Origin: Chitinophagales bacterium
GTDB taxonomy: Bacteria > Bacteroidota > Bacteroidia > Chitinophagales > UBA2359
DNA: 64,000 nt
Direction of reading: 5' to 3'
Assembly (NCBI GenBank): GCA_041392475.1
Contig: JAWKLZ010000003.1
Coordinates: 1,013,501 to 1,077,500 of the forward strand
Shown: positions 18,001 to 27,900 of the stretch, piece after piece
Position numbering within the stretch: position 1 is the stretch's first letter
Layout: each line of letters starts with the position of its first letter
Translations under genes and position numbers: made by a program
Notes under the pieces: model-generated
The model's database searches: none
The model's input: the letters and a program-made list of their open reading frames with translations, nothing else
What the model was told of the DNA's origin: nothing

Positions 18001-21000
18001 TGAATACTTCAATGAGTCGAAAATCAACGCTTCGAGCAACACTTTTACAGAAGTTGCAGTGTGGGCAACCAATCATTCTGCTTGGCACGCCACAGAAACC
18101 GACCAAGTTTGTTACCGCTACTTTGTGGATATTAGCGAAGGAATTGCCAATGGATATGCTGCAAACGACTACACCACCACCATCAATACCGCTCCAAATG
18201 GAACAACTGTTTCCGATTTAATTCTTTGGGATGGAACGGTTTATTATGTGGAAGTTTGTTTCAACAACGTCAGCATTTACCCAGGCGGTCAATCCGAATC
18301 CCACAAAGAAGCCCAATTGCGAATCGCACTCCCCAACAATGCACCTTCCGCAGCTTGGGATGCTACCAACGACTGGTCTTATTACATTGCAGAAAACACT
18401 CCAATGAACAACAGCCTGCAAACCAATCCACGCATTCCGTTTTACAATGATGGACAATTGCTTTGTGGTGAACTGCCTTCAGGCGGCAATCAAAACACTC
18501 CACCCATTGCAGTCATTGCAGCCAATCCAATTTCGGGAAATGCTCCTTTGGTTGTAGCCTTCAATGCTTCGGGTTCAAGCGATGCAAACGGCGATGTTTT
18601 GACTTACAGTTGGGATTTTGGAGATGGCAATACTTCCACAGATGCCATTACCAACCATACCTTCAACAACTCAGGAGTTTACACAGTGATGCTGACCGTA
18701 AACGATGGCAATGGCGGAACAGACACTGAAACGGTGAACATTACTGCCATTGACGCAACACCACAACCTCCAACCGCTAACTTCACAGCCAATCCTACAA
18801 GTGGAGGCGTTCCTTTGAATGTTGCTTTTAATGCTTCTGCTTCGACAGACCCAAATGGCGATGCTCTCGCCTACACTTGGGATTTTGGAGATGGAAATTC
18901 AGCGACAGGTGTAAGCACCAATCATATCTATACTGCAATTGGCACTTATACGGCAATCCTTACAGTCAATGATGGAAATGGCGGAACAGACTCCGAAACT
19001 GCTATCATAAACGTCACCAATACTGCCCCAACTGCCAGCTTCACTGCTACACCAAGTTCTGGGCAGCCTCCTCTCGCAGTCAGCTTCGATGCTTCGGCTT
19101 CAATAGATGCCAATGGAGACAATTTGACCTACAATTGGGATTTTGGAGATGGTACTTCAAGCACTGGTGTTACAAGCAATCATACCTACAATAGCGAGGG
19201 CAATTATACGGTAACATTGACGGTCAATGATGGCAATGGTGGAATAGATACTGCTACAACGGGTATCAATGTTAGCCTGATAACCTGCAATCTATCATTG
19301 AAGTACAAAACGCCTGACACCAATTCGGGTGCTGCAGCCGACAATCAAATCCGAGCGCATTTTTTGGTGGAGAATTTAGGCAGCGACCCCATTTCACTTC
19401 AAGAAATCACCATTCGCTATTGGTACACCAAAGAAGGCACACAAAATCAAAATGTTTGGATTGATTATGCTCAAATTGGCAGCAGTAAAATTACGACCAA
19501 TTTTGTGGAAATGGCAACCCCTGCAACAGGAGCAGACCACTATCTGGAAGTCGGTTTTACTTCAAATGCAGGTTCGATTTCGGCTGGCGGCAATAGCGGC
19601 GAAGTGCAAACCCGTTTTGCAAAAACGAATTGGTCAAACTACGATGAAACAGACGACTATTCCTATAATATGAACCATTCCTCTTTCCAAACTTGGGACA
19701 AAGTAACCGTTTACTGCAATGGCGTTTTGGCGTGGGGAACAGAACCCAACGGTTCTACTGGCGGAGGCGGCAACAACGCTCCCGTAGCTGCTGCAACGGC
19801 AACACCTACATCGGGATTTGCACCTTTGACAGTAGCTTTTGATGGCTCAGGTTCGAGTGATGCAGACGGAGATGCATTGACCTACTCTTGGAATTTTGGG
19901 GATGGCAATTCAGGAATTGGCAGTAATCCAAGTCACACCTTCACGAATGTCGGCACTTACACCGTCACCTTGACCGTCAATGATGGAAATGGAGGCACAG
20001 ACTCTACTACTTTAACGATTGTCGTCAATTCCTCCACGCCAACTGCTTGTTTTTCTGCAACACCCACTTCTGGAACAGCACCTTTAGTTGTGAACTTCAA
20101 TGCCAATTGCTCGATTTCTCCAACAGGTGCAAGTTTGACCTACTCTTGGAATTTTGGGGATGGCAATTTAGGTACTGGCAGTAATCCAAGTCACACCTTC
20201 AATAATGTCGGCACTTACACCGTCACCTTGACCGTCAATGATGGAAATGGAGGCACAGACTCTACTACTTTAACGATTGTAGTCAATTCCTCGACTCCAA
20301 CTGCTTGTTTTTCTGCAACATCCACTTCTGGAACAGCACCTTTGGTTGTTAACTTCAATGCCAATTGTTCCAGTTCTCCAACCGGTGCAAGTTTGACTTA
20401 CAATTGGGATTTTGGCGATGGAAATTCAGGAAATGGCAGCAATCCAAGCCATACCTTCAATAATGTAGGAACTTACACCGTCACCTTGACCGTCAATGAT
20501 GGAAATGGAGGCAGTGATACAGAAAGCAAAGTCATTACGGTGAATGAACCAACAACAGGTGGTGGCGATGTAGAAGTGATTTTTACAGTCGACAATGTTT
20601 GGAATACAGGCTATTGTGCCACTGTAAAGATAATCAACAATACCAATGCAAACATTAACGGTTGGACTTTGAACTTTAATTTGAATGCAAATATCAACAA
20701 TCTTTGGAACGCCAATTGGAGCAATTCGGGGAATAACTATACGGCAAGCAATTTGAGTTGGAACGCCAATATTCCTGCAGGCGGCAACAAAACTTTTGGC
20801 TTCTGTGCTTCCTATTCTGGTTCTGTCACTGCTCCTACAAATGGTGTATTCAATGGCAGTCCGATTATCATTACCTATGTGAACAATGCTGGTGGCAACA
20901 TCGCCTTGCCTATCAATGCAGATGTTTCAGCAATTTTACAGAATGATTTGGTTATTCAACCGAATTTCACGAATAGTTCTGCCACATTGAAGTACCATCT

Positions 21001-21196
21001 TTCAGATGCTTCTTCTGTTCGTATTTTGCTCTTTGACCAAACGGGGAAAATGGTGCAAACGCTTGTGGATAAATCTTATAAGGGAGGTTTAAATTCATTG
21101 GAGTTGTCAACGAATGATTTGGTTGCAGGAAATTATTTTGTGCAAATGGTTGCGGAAGGGGTAACGGTTGTGAAGCAGTTGGTGGTTGTGAAGTAA
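15071..21196 (+). CDS. multidomain GH8-GH9 cellulase with CBM3, PKD and CBM2 modules and T9SS sorting domain
   Basis: A 2041-residue secreted enzyme. Order: signal peptide (1-30); GH8 (about 35-395) with SEGIAYGMLLAAY (acid) and ATDAELDAAMALL (base signature); Ig-like linker (406-500); GH9 (about 509-960) with GGWYDAGDHVKFGFP, PINPHHRTAHGS and ANEVACDYNAGF holding the catalytic Asp/Glu; CBM3c-like domain (993-1133); three PKD domains (1140-1401); CBM3 (1405-1561); three PKD domains (1566-1825); CBM2-like domain (1832-1933); T9SS type A module (1960-2041). GH9 followed by CBM3c is the processive-endoglucanase arrangement. Two different inverting cellulase families in one chain suggest synergistic attack on crystalline cellulose at the cell surface. 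PKD5 and PKD6 are a recent duplication. Confidence 0.95.
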   Translation: MPRNFTYLNYSIFLFLLFTLLFVPSNLNAQINTPSIAALPFGSNTTYPNGLMPTNLPTSGTYAQAQDAANAYNTWKSNYVQSCGGTPERFRVKFDNPSETVSEGIAYGMLLAAYAADKALFDGLWDYYKNFANGNGVMNWKINGCSGIIGSGGATDAELDAAMALLVANHQWPNSITPHDYESDATDLINAIKDHEIQPTTATGPYQTNNGDNWGFGNSCRNPSYQSPAFYKAFGEFLPTQSTFWDNCEQASYTLLNANAHPTTGLVSNWCDPNGTPNSCNGANEYGWDACRNPWRMGTDVIWHNDSDAAALCNKMAAWMQGVGASNLRGPLPQNGTGGAYHSPAFVSTWAVALMGANNSYQSLLNSVYTETVATQDSPPYYFGNTLRVISLFALTGNFWNPFNVAPPGPQAPFVTINSPADGITLQLGNDVDITATASDNDGTITNVIISIDNTPISSSNTSGNIYSATWTPTAIGTYTISVSATDNENMTTEATSTVTISNDPPPTADYNYGEVLQKSLFFYEAQQSGTLPEENRVHWRGDSGLEDGSDVGLDLTGGWYDAGDHVKFGFPMAFSATMLAWSGIEDQTAYESIEQWEILQDNLRHVCDYFLKCHIRNTDGSTNKFYGQVGNGGADHAWWGPAEVMQMNRPAYFVDATHPGSDLTGETAAALAAASMIFADNDPTYSALLLDNAIALYNFADTYKGKYSDAITDAASFYNSWSGYQDELVWGAIWLYRATNQVTWLTKAQTEYQNLSTEQGTNIPSYHWTLAWDDKAYGCYALMAQLTGQQSYKDDTERWLDYWTTGYNGQQISYSPGGQAHLDTWGSLRYAANTAFVALQYSELIANTNPSKSQTYFDFGVNQINYTLGSNPNNRSYVCGFGNNPPINPHHRTAHGSWANNINTPTNNRHILYGALVGGPSSANDQYTDSRTDYIANEVACDYNAGFTGALANLLGKLGGTALADFPQPETYDFCDEYFNESKINASSNTFTEVAVWATNHSAWHATETDQVCYRYFVDISEGIANGYAANDYTTTINTAPNGTTVSDLILWDGTVYYVEVCFNNVSIYPGGQSESHKEAQLRIALPNNAPSAAWDATNDWSYYIAENTPMNNSLQTNPRIPFYNDGQLLCGELPSGGNQNTPPIAVIAANPISGNAPLVVAFNASGSSDANGDVLTYSWDFGDGNTSTDAITNHTFNNSGVYTVMLTVNDGNGGTDTETVNITAIDATPQPPTANFTANPTSGGVPLNVAFNASASTDPNGDALAYTWDFGDGNSATGVSTNHIYTAIGTYTAILTVNDGNGGTDSETAIINVTNTAPTASFTATPSSGQPPLAVSFDASASIDANGDNLTYNWDFGDGTSSTGVTSNHTYNSEGNYTVTLTVNDGNGGIDTATTGINVSLITCNLSLKYKTPDTNSGAAADNQIRAHFLVENLGSDPISLQEITIRYWYTKEGTQNQNVWIDYAQIGSSKITTNFVEMATPATGADHYLEVGFTSNAGSISAGGNSGEVQTRFAKTNWSNYDETDDYSYNMNHSSFQTWDKVTVYCNGVLAWGTEPNGSTGGGGNNAPVAAATATPTSGFAPLTVAFDGSGSSDADGDALTYSWNFGDGNSGIGSNPSHTFTNVGTYTVTLTVNDGNGGTDSTTLTIVVNSSTPTACFSATPTSGTAPLVVNFNANCSISPTGASLTYSWNFGDGNLGTGSNPSHTFNNVGTYTVTLTVNDGNGGTDSTTLTIVVNSSTPTACFSATSTSGTAPLVVNFNANCSSSPTGASLTYNWDFGDGNSGNGSNPSHTFNNVGTYTVTLTVNDGNGGSDTESKVITVNEPTTGGGDVEVIFTVDNVWNTGYCATVKIINNTNANINGWTLNFNLNANINNLWNANWSNSGNNYTASNLSWNANIPAGGNKTFGFCASYSGSVTAPTNGVFNGSPIIITYVNNAGGNIALPINADVSAILQNDLVIQPNFTNSSATLKYHLSDASSVRILLFDQTGKMVQTLVDKSYKGGLNSLELSTNDLVAGNYFVQMVAEGVTVVKQLVVVK
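19880..20530 (+). repeat. 258-bp tandem DNA repeat encoding PKD domains
   Basis: PKD domains 4-6 of the cellulase are encoded by near-identical 258-bp (86-codon) units. For example CAGTAATCCAAGTCACACC recurs at 19921 and 20179. The low divergence, mainly single-base differences, points to recent duplication or gene conversion. Confidence 0.85.
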
Positions 21197-21236
21197 ATGA
21201 ACTCTTTAAGTAATTAATTGTATTTGATTTTTTTGG

Positions 21237-21270
21237 CGAGGGATATCGAGTAGGTATCCCTCGTTTTTTT
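21237..21270 (+). terminator. intrinsic terminator of the cellulase gene
   Basis: CGAGGGATA (21237-21245) pairs perfectly with TATCCCTCG (21255-21263) over a 9-nt loop, followed by seven Ts. It sits 40 bp after the stop. Confidence 0.9.
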
Positions 21271-21307
21271 AAGAGAAGTGTTTTCGTAGCGTTCAAATAT
21301 CAAAATC

Positions 21308-22966
21308 CTAAAAAACCACCAAAGCACTCCTAACCATTCGCCTACCACCCGTATCCAACTGATACACATATTCCCCACTTGGCAATCCGTGGTCACTCGG
21401 TCTAAACAAAGCCTTGTAGCTGCCACGCTCCTGAAAACCATTTTGCAGCGATACAATCTCTGTACCCGCACTGTCCAAAATATGGAGGCGAACCGTACCC
21501 GCCGAAAGCATCGCATATTTGATATAAATTGCCCCGTTTTCACCCTTCACAGGCTCATGGCCCAACAAAACCGCCTGATTGTTAGAACCTGCACCAGGAC
21601 TACACGCATCCACCATGTTTTCAATCCTTGCAAAATTGTCCATCAAAACGGCATCCACAATCACAGGATCAATACACAACCAATCTTGCAGCAAAGTCGC
21701 ATAAATCGAACGGAAATCGGTATGGTGTTCCAAATACGCACCACTTCGCACATCACCGCCATTTTCGGTACTTTCCAAATTGGGAGCTTGACCAATGAAG
21801 CCATTGCCCTGCAATCCGCCACCAAACAACATGATTGGGCCAGCTTCACCATGATCTGTTCCCATTGAGCCATTCTCGTCAATCCGTCGGTGAAACTCGG
21901 TGAAAGTCATGGTCATTACCTCATTTTCAAAATCCGAACCTAAATCATCATAAAATGCTTTGACCGCAGTAGAAAAACGGTCTAATAGAATGGGTAAGTC
22001 GTTGATTTCGTTGGAGTGTGTATCGAATCCACCAATTTCGACCATATACACTTTTGCGCCCAAACGCCCTTTGATCAATCGGGAAACAATCAACAATTGA
22101 TTCGCCAAGTCATTGTTGGGATAGGTCACATCCGTTGAAGAGCTATCGTAGGCATCTTTGAGGGCTTGCGAATAGCGGAAAGTATTGTTGGACATTTCAC
22201 GAATGAAACCCAACTCTTCGCCATACAAACATTCGGGCAGGTTATCAGTCCCATAGAGTTGCCCCGTTTGAGCGATTTGGTAAAACTCATCTACATTATT
22301 GAATACCAAACCCAAAGGATTAGACGCACCTCTAAAAATCATGTCGTTTTGTGTGCCAATTTTGATGGCTGCGGGAAAACTAGGAGGTGCGAGGAAGTAG
22401 GCGGGATATTCTTGCTCCAAATAGCGACCTATCCAACCCGAATTGACAAACTCATTGTAGTCACTTGCCGAGGCCCAAATATCGGTCGAGCGAAAATGTG
22501 AACGATTTTGATTCGGATAACCCACACTGTGAGCGATTTTCATTTTACCCGCATCCCACAATTCACCAGCAGGGGTCATGCTCACTTTCGGAATGCCAAA
22601 AGCCCCTTCCCCCAAAGAAATCATGTTGTCACTATCATTGGGAATGGCAATATTGGGGCGAAATGCCGAATACAAATCATATTGACCTATCGGCACTACG
22701 ATGTTTTGACCATCCGAACCGCCCTTGAAGCGCAGCAATACCAAAGCTCGGTCTGTTTCGGCATTGCTCAATGCTCCCATCAAAGGGGATGGTCCAAAAG
22801 CTTCAACGGGAATGTTGTTGAGCATCATGCTACCGCCAATCGTTGCCAAGCCTGTGAAATACAAAAAATCACGCCGACTCCAACTTTTGTGTTCTTGTTC
22901 GTGGGCTTTGCCGTGTTCTAATTTGCTGCCAAAACGAGATTTATTCTTATTGTTAGATTGTTTCAT
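21308..22966 (-). CDS. DUF1501 protein with Tat-like signal and T9SS sorting domain
   Basis: The 552-residue protein has a long N-terminal region ending in SRRDFLYFTGLA (about 29-40), a twin-arginine-type signal. The DUF1501 core follows (about 65-450), with RFKGGSDGQNIVVP, the SAYRSHFRSTD-like segment (RSHFRSTDIW) and the metal-binding-type TDHGEAGP near 375; DUF1501 is related to the alkaline phosphatase/sulfatase fold. The C-terminal 80 residues end as a T9SS type A module (GEYVYQLDTGGRRMVRSALVVF, in part). It is encoded just after a DUF1800 gene, the standard partner of unknown function. The substrate is unknown. Confidence 0.9.
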   Translation of the reverse strand: MKQSNNKNKSRFGSKLEHGKAHEQEHKSWSRRDFLYFTGLATIGGSMMLNNIPVEAFGPSPLMGALSNAETDRALVLLRFKGGSDGQNIVVPIGQYDLYSAFRPNIAIPNDSDNMISLGEGAFGIPKVSMTPAGELWDAGKMKIAHSVGYPNQNRSHFRSTDIWASASDYNEFVNSGWIGRYLEQEYPAYFLAPPSFPAAIKIGTQNDMIFRGASNPLGLVFNNVDEFYQIAQTGQLYGTDNLPECLYGEELGFIREMSNNTFRYSQALKDAYDSSSTDVTYPNNDLANQLLIVSRLIKGRLGAKVYMVEIGGFDTHSNEINDLPILLDRFSTAVKAFYDDLGSDFENEVMTMTFTEFHRRIDENGSMGTDHGEAGPIMLFGGGLQGNGFIGQAPNLESTENGGDVRSGAYLEHHTDFRSIYATLLQDWLCIDPVIVDAVLMDNFARIENMVDACSPGAGSNNQAVLLGHEPVKGENGAIYIKYAMLSAGTVRLHILDSAGTEIVSLQNGFQERGSYKALFRPSDHGLPSGEYVYQLDTGGRRMVRSALVVF

Positions 22967-23021
22967 TGTTGTATTGTTTTATGGTTGAATTGTTTCACTG
23001 TTTCATTGCTGAATTGATTTA
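22964..23021. repeat. degenerate ATTGTTTCA-type spacer repeat
   Basis: The spacer between the DUF1800 and DUF1501 genes is built of imperfect 9-11-bp units such as AATTGTTTCA, TGTTTCATTG and GTATTGTTTTA. Inverse versions (ACAATAACAATTCAACAAT) follow at 23023-23055, giving weak overall dyad symmetry. Confidence 0.5.
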
Positions 23022-23065
23022 AACAATAACAATTCAACAATATAGCCATTGAGCAATAAAACAAT

Positions 23066-24538
23066 TTAATAAAGCTGAAACTCAGGCTGTCGAACCAAAT
23101 AGACAAGCAAACCAAGTAGCTGTTCACCAGCTACTGACCAATCCAAATTCCAAAATTCTTGATCGAAATAATTTTGAGGAATTTCACCTTTGAAAACATT
23201 TGTTGCAGAGATGTAAGCCTCGGCATCATTGAAGCCCAAAGGCAAAAAGTGATCTACAAATGTTTGGGTGACATAAGCGGGGTTATTGGAGTTGCCTGAA
23301 ACAGCTTTTGCCAAAGTTACCAAATTGTCCAATGAAATACTGGAAATATCATTGAACAGGTATTGCTCTGATAAGTCCCAACGTCGGGTAAGAGTATCTT
23401 CATTGAGCCACGAACGCTGCCCCTGCCAGCCTGCTACGTCAATTGGCTCCCATAAATACTGCCCCAATACTTCACAGGCACTTCGTATGCCATTCAGCAG
23501 ATTATCGTCATATTCAAAACCTCCTTGGTGGATGAAACTTATGAAATATTGTGTAGGACTTTTGATCCGAACACCTATGTTTTTGTCGTCAAAAAAATGC
23601 TCACTTTTGAAAAGTTGTTTGAATACAGGGGCCAGTTCAAACTTGTTGTTTTTGAAGGTAGTAGCCAACTCATTTACAATCGTCGTGTCCACGTCTGTAC
23701 TGATAAAATAGCGGTACAACTTGGTGCAGATATAGGTGGCAACATTGTTGGGGCGGTATTCAAAGATCAAATCATGTACATCGTCGTAGTTCCAAGGTCC
23801 TGTGTGTCCAAAAATCGTTTTGTCGTCCGTATCAAAATAATCGGGGCGAAACTCTGTGTCACGGCAACCTCTCGCCTGAAAACCCGTTAATGCCTTGGAA
23901 ATGGCTACAATGTCGGCTTGTGTATAACCATTGTCCACACCCATGGTGAACAACTCCAATAGCTCTCGTGCATAGTTTTCATTGGGGTGGTATTTATTGC
24001 TTTGGTCAGCATTCAAGAACTGCACCATTGCAGGTGTTTTACCGATTTCGTACACAAAATCCCGAAAATTCCCTAAAGAATAATCCCCCAACACTTTGTA
24101 GTATTTGTAGAGGTAAGACGAACAATTATAGGTGCTGAATTGGGTGACAAAATGATTGTGCCAAAACAGGATCAACTTATCTCGAAAGCCATTGATTAAC
24201 ATATCATTCAGCCACTGAATTGTCCATTCTTTGCGATGATTGCTAATTTGTGTAAAAAAACTCATATCCATTGTCTCCCCATCTGCATAATCATTCACTG
24301 GGTCTGTAGTCCATTCCGACCAGTAAGGCTTAGGCGCAAGAGGCAATTTAATCGCGTTGTCAATGATTTGGTCAATCAAATCAGCGGGATTCATAGAAAG
24401 CGCAGCCGTAATTTGTTGGTAATTGGCACCGAATCCCATACGATTGTATAGGTGAGCAATTCGCCGACTGTCCCAAGGTTTTGAAGGTCTTGGAGCATAT
24501 TCGGCGATACCATCTCTAATGCAGTCTATTGGCATCAT
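23066..24538 (-). CDS. DUF1800 family protein
   Basis: The 490-residue protein has the DUF1800 landmarks: IAHLYNRMGFGAN near the N terminus (28-40), HNHFV (about 121-125), and the central NYARELLELFTMGV (about 192-205) with ISKALTGFQ shortly after. No signal peptide is obvious, although DUF1800 proteins are usually exported. The gene is followed after about 100 bp by DUF1501 on the same strand. The pair is common in Bacteroidota and Planctomycetota and linked to surface or polysaccharide-related loci, but its reaction is unproven. A second in-frame ATG is at codon 2. Confidence 0.92.
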   Translation of the reverse strand: MMPIDCIRDGIAEYAPRPSKPWDSRRIAHLYNRMGFGANYQQITAALSMNPADLIDQIIDNAIKLPLAPKPYWSEWTTDPVNDYADGETMDMSFFTQISNHRKEWTIQWLNDMLINGFRDKLILFWHNHFVTQFSTYNCSSYLYKYYKVLGDYSLGNFRDFVYEIGKTPAMVQFLNADQSNKYHPNENYARELLELFTMGVDNGYTQADIVAISKALTGFQARGCRDTEFRPDYFDTDDKTIFGHTGPWNYDDVHDLIFEYRPNNVATYICTKLYRYFISTDVDTTIVNELATTFKNNKFELAPVFKQLFKSEHFFDDKNIGVRIKSPTQYFISFIHQGGFEYDDNLLNGIRSACEVLGQYLWEPIDVAGWQGQRSWLNEDTLTRRWDLSEQYLFNDISSISLDNLVTLAKAVSGNSNNPAYVTQTFVDHFLPLGFNDAEAYISATNVFKGEIPQNYFDQEFWNLDWSVAGEQLLGLLVYLVRQPEFQLY

Positions 24539-24976
24539 ATTGTATTTGATTTGAGTAGATTTTGAAGCACAATTTTACTACTTATTTTGCAGTCATGCTG
24601 TGGAAAAAATCAAATTTCGACATTGCAGTGACAGAGTAAAAGGGTCTGTGTTGAAAAAAGTCAATTTTTAGAACAAAAATAGTATATTTGCGTGTGATTG
24701 CAAATCAAGCACTTAAAGAAAATACACAAAAGATAATTTTAATTTGAGTGTTAATATTATAGAAAAAAATCAAATTATTTTTTTATTGCTTTTATTTTGG
24801 TTTTCCCTTCAAAATCTTTAAACTCTTCTTAAATCATGAATCAAATGAATTTTGAGAATATAAGAAGGTAAAACCTATTTTTTTTCTACAATGTTATCTT
24901 TTAGCATGTCATTTGATAGGAGTAACAGCAATGATGACTTTACCAACCACCCAAGTAACTATAAAATTAGCTCTGT
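24539..24976. other. AT-rich region between divergent DUF1800 and adhesin genes
   Basis: About 440 bp without an ORF. A perfect -7 element TATATTTG is at 24683-24690 on the plus strand. Its -33 TTG is not well placed (24651-24653, spacer 29), and it would give a leader of about 280 nt for the gene at 24977. Confidence 0.45.
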
Positions 24977-27900
24977 ATGAAGCCCAAAAATGTACTTTGT
25001 AAATCGCTAATCCTACTATATACCATAACTCTTCTCTTCTATTCTACAGCCGCTTACAGCGATCCGCTTATACGTCAATACTTTAACAATTGCGAAGAAC
25101 TTCCCGATAGTTGGACCGCCGAAATTATCACAGGCGCAGCCAACTGGGAAACCGATAGTCTTCCCGATCTTATCGAAACCATAGTGCCAGAATGTATCGC
25201 CTATTTTAGCGATGACTCTCTGGGAGCAGCAGCCCCTGCATCTGCTGTTCAATTCACTTCTCCCAATTTTGACGCATCCTCTTATTCTACGGTATATTTG
25301 GATTTTGATGCGTATTTCTTCAACTTTTCGCAGGGAACACCCACTTTTGAACTGCAAGTTTTTGACGGAACAGCCTTTCAAACCGTTTTTACCATTGACG
25401 AAAATAGTTTTGAAGGTAATCATCCGCTTTCAAGACACTTCAAAGTCGATTTAAGCGACTATATCAATGCCAATATGAGCATTCGCTTTTACTTCAATGA
25501 CGGAGGAACTCATTCGGGGTCAATTGGTTTGGACAATATCGAAATAGATGGCACAGACAACCGAACCTATCTCGTTTTGGAAAACTTCAATGACAACAAT
25601 GGTACGACACCAATAGGTTGGAGTAAAAATGCAATAACAGGGCCAGGAGAATGGAACTTTGGAATTTGCCCTGCAAATGCTTCGGACGAAACCAGCATTG
25701 AAGGCAGCAACATGGCCTATTTTGACGATTATTCTATCGGTTGGAATCAGCTACCTTCGATTCACCAATTGCTTTCTCCCTCTTTTGACGGACGCAACTA
25801 TTCGGATGTGCAATTACAATACGACATCCATTTCAGAGATTATGGCGACCGCAACTATCTGAATGTCTTGCTCGAACACGGCAGCGAAATTACGCCAATT
25901 GCTACCTATCAAATCCAAAATTTCAGCGGCAACTACTTCAATGACTACGTACACGCCAGTATAGACATCAGCGAATACAGAGACCAAACCATGCGAGTCA
26001 TTTTTGAATATGGCGATGGCGATGCCATTGACGGCAATGAAAACGGCTATGGCTACCGAACCTACTGGGCAGGAATTGACAACTTCAAAATCAGCGCATT
26101 GCAGCCCATCAACGACTTTTGCAGCAATGCCACTCCGATTGCCTTAGACATTCCTTGCACTGTGGGCAGCAACATTGGAGCAATATTTCAAGGTCCAACG
26201 GTAGCCTGCGTTGATAGTGCTTGGTCGGCAATATGGTACACTTTTGTAGCCCCTGCAACGGGCAGTGTGATTGTTGAAACTCAAGCTGATTTTGATGATT
26301 TAGTGAATGTTTTTTCGGGAACTTGCGGCAATTTCACCGAAATCCATTGCATCAATGAAGATATTTACGGGTTTGATGGAGAATATGCCGAAATATCTGG
26401 CTTGAACAATGGTGAAACCTATTACTTGAGAATCAGTGGTATAGGGAATTCTTTTGGCAAACTGCAAGGGGATTTGTGCCTGCAAATTCGAACCACCAAT
26501 CCACCAACTGCACCTCCTGCCAACGATTTGTGTGTCAATGCTATACCGCTAACTATCAACGCTGAATGTGTGGTTGGCACGAACACAGGCGCAACTTTTG
26601 ACGGCCCTATTCCAAGCCTCAACGACAAGTCTGATCATTCAATTTGGTACTCTTTTGAAGCTCCTGCCGATGGTGGCGCAACGATTCTTACCCAAGCCAA
26701 TTTTTCGGATGTCATCACCCTTTTTGAAGGTACTTGTGGCAACTTGACCGAATTGTTTTGCAGTGACGAAGGGCAAGTATTATCGGCAATAGACTTAATT
26801 CCTAATCAAACTTACTATCTTCAAATCAGTAGTTTCTTCAATTCTTTGGATGGTGATATTTGCATTTCGGTAGAGCCGAGTAGCTGCGACGTAAATTTTG
26901 CGGTAGAGTTCATGAATGTCAATCAAGCCACTTGTCAGGGATTTGATGATGGCTCGGCTCAAGCAAGTGTCACAGGAGGTTTATCTCCTTATTCTTATTT
27001 GTGGAATGATGCAAATGAAACCACAGGAAACATTGCTAATAGTTTGTTTTCAGGCACTTATACAGTCATTGTCACCGATGCCAACCAATGTACTGCCTTC
27101 AATCAAATAGAAATAACGGGCGGTTTGGCAGAAATTCAAATCACAGGCGAGTTGGCGATATGTGATGGCAATATGACCACATTGACAGGCCCAAATGGTT
27201 TCTCCTCTTACAGTTGGAATACGGGTGCAATCACCCAAGAAATTGAAGTAAATCAATCAGGAACATATACCTTGACGGTGGAAGATGGTAGCAATTGTAT
27301 AGCGAGAACTAGCGTAGAAATTACACAAGCGGCTGCACCTGAAATGCCGATGGTCACAAGTCCTGCCTATTATTGCCGCCGAGACAAAGTGACGCATACC
27401 GTTACGGCGGGCGATGGCGGACCAGTTTATAAACCCAGTGAATTGACGATTGTAGAAGGTGACGATGTACTGTTTCAGCAAATTGCAGGCAGCCATCCTA
27501 CACAATCACTTTCTGACCCAATCGCTTGGGACGCATTTCCTTTGGACAGCAACAATCCAACTTATACGCTAACTGGTTTGGTGGAGGGAGTATATCCTTA
27601 TGAATGTATTCCACATGCACAGTTCGGTATGACAGGAACGATTGAAGTCATGAATGATAGCGGTGATTTGGAGGCAATGGGTGAAAACTTGCTTTGGTAC
27701 GATTCTGCAATGGGAGGTGTGGGTTCTCCAATCAGACCCATTCCCGACCAATCCGTTGCAGGAACTTTTTATTTCTATGTGAGCCAAACGGTGAATGGTT
27801 GTGAAAGTGAAAGGGCCGAAATTCAAGTGATTGTACAACCTGAACCGAGTGTAGAAATTGCAGGAGAATTAGAACTCTGCAATGGACGGACAACGATTTT

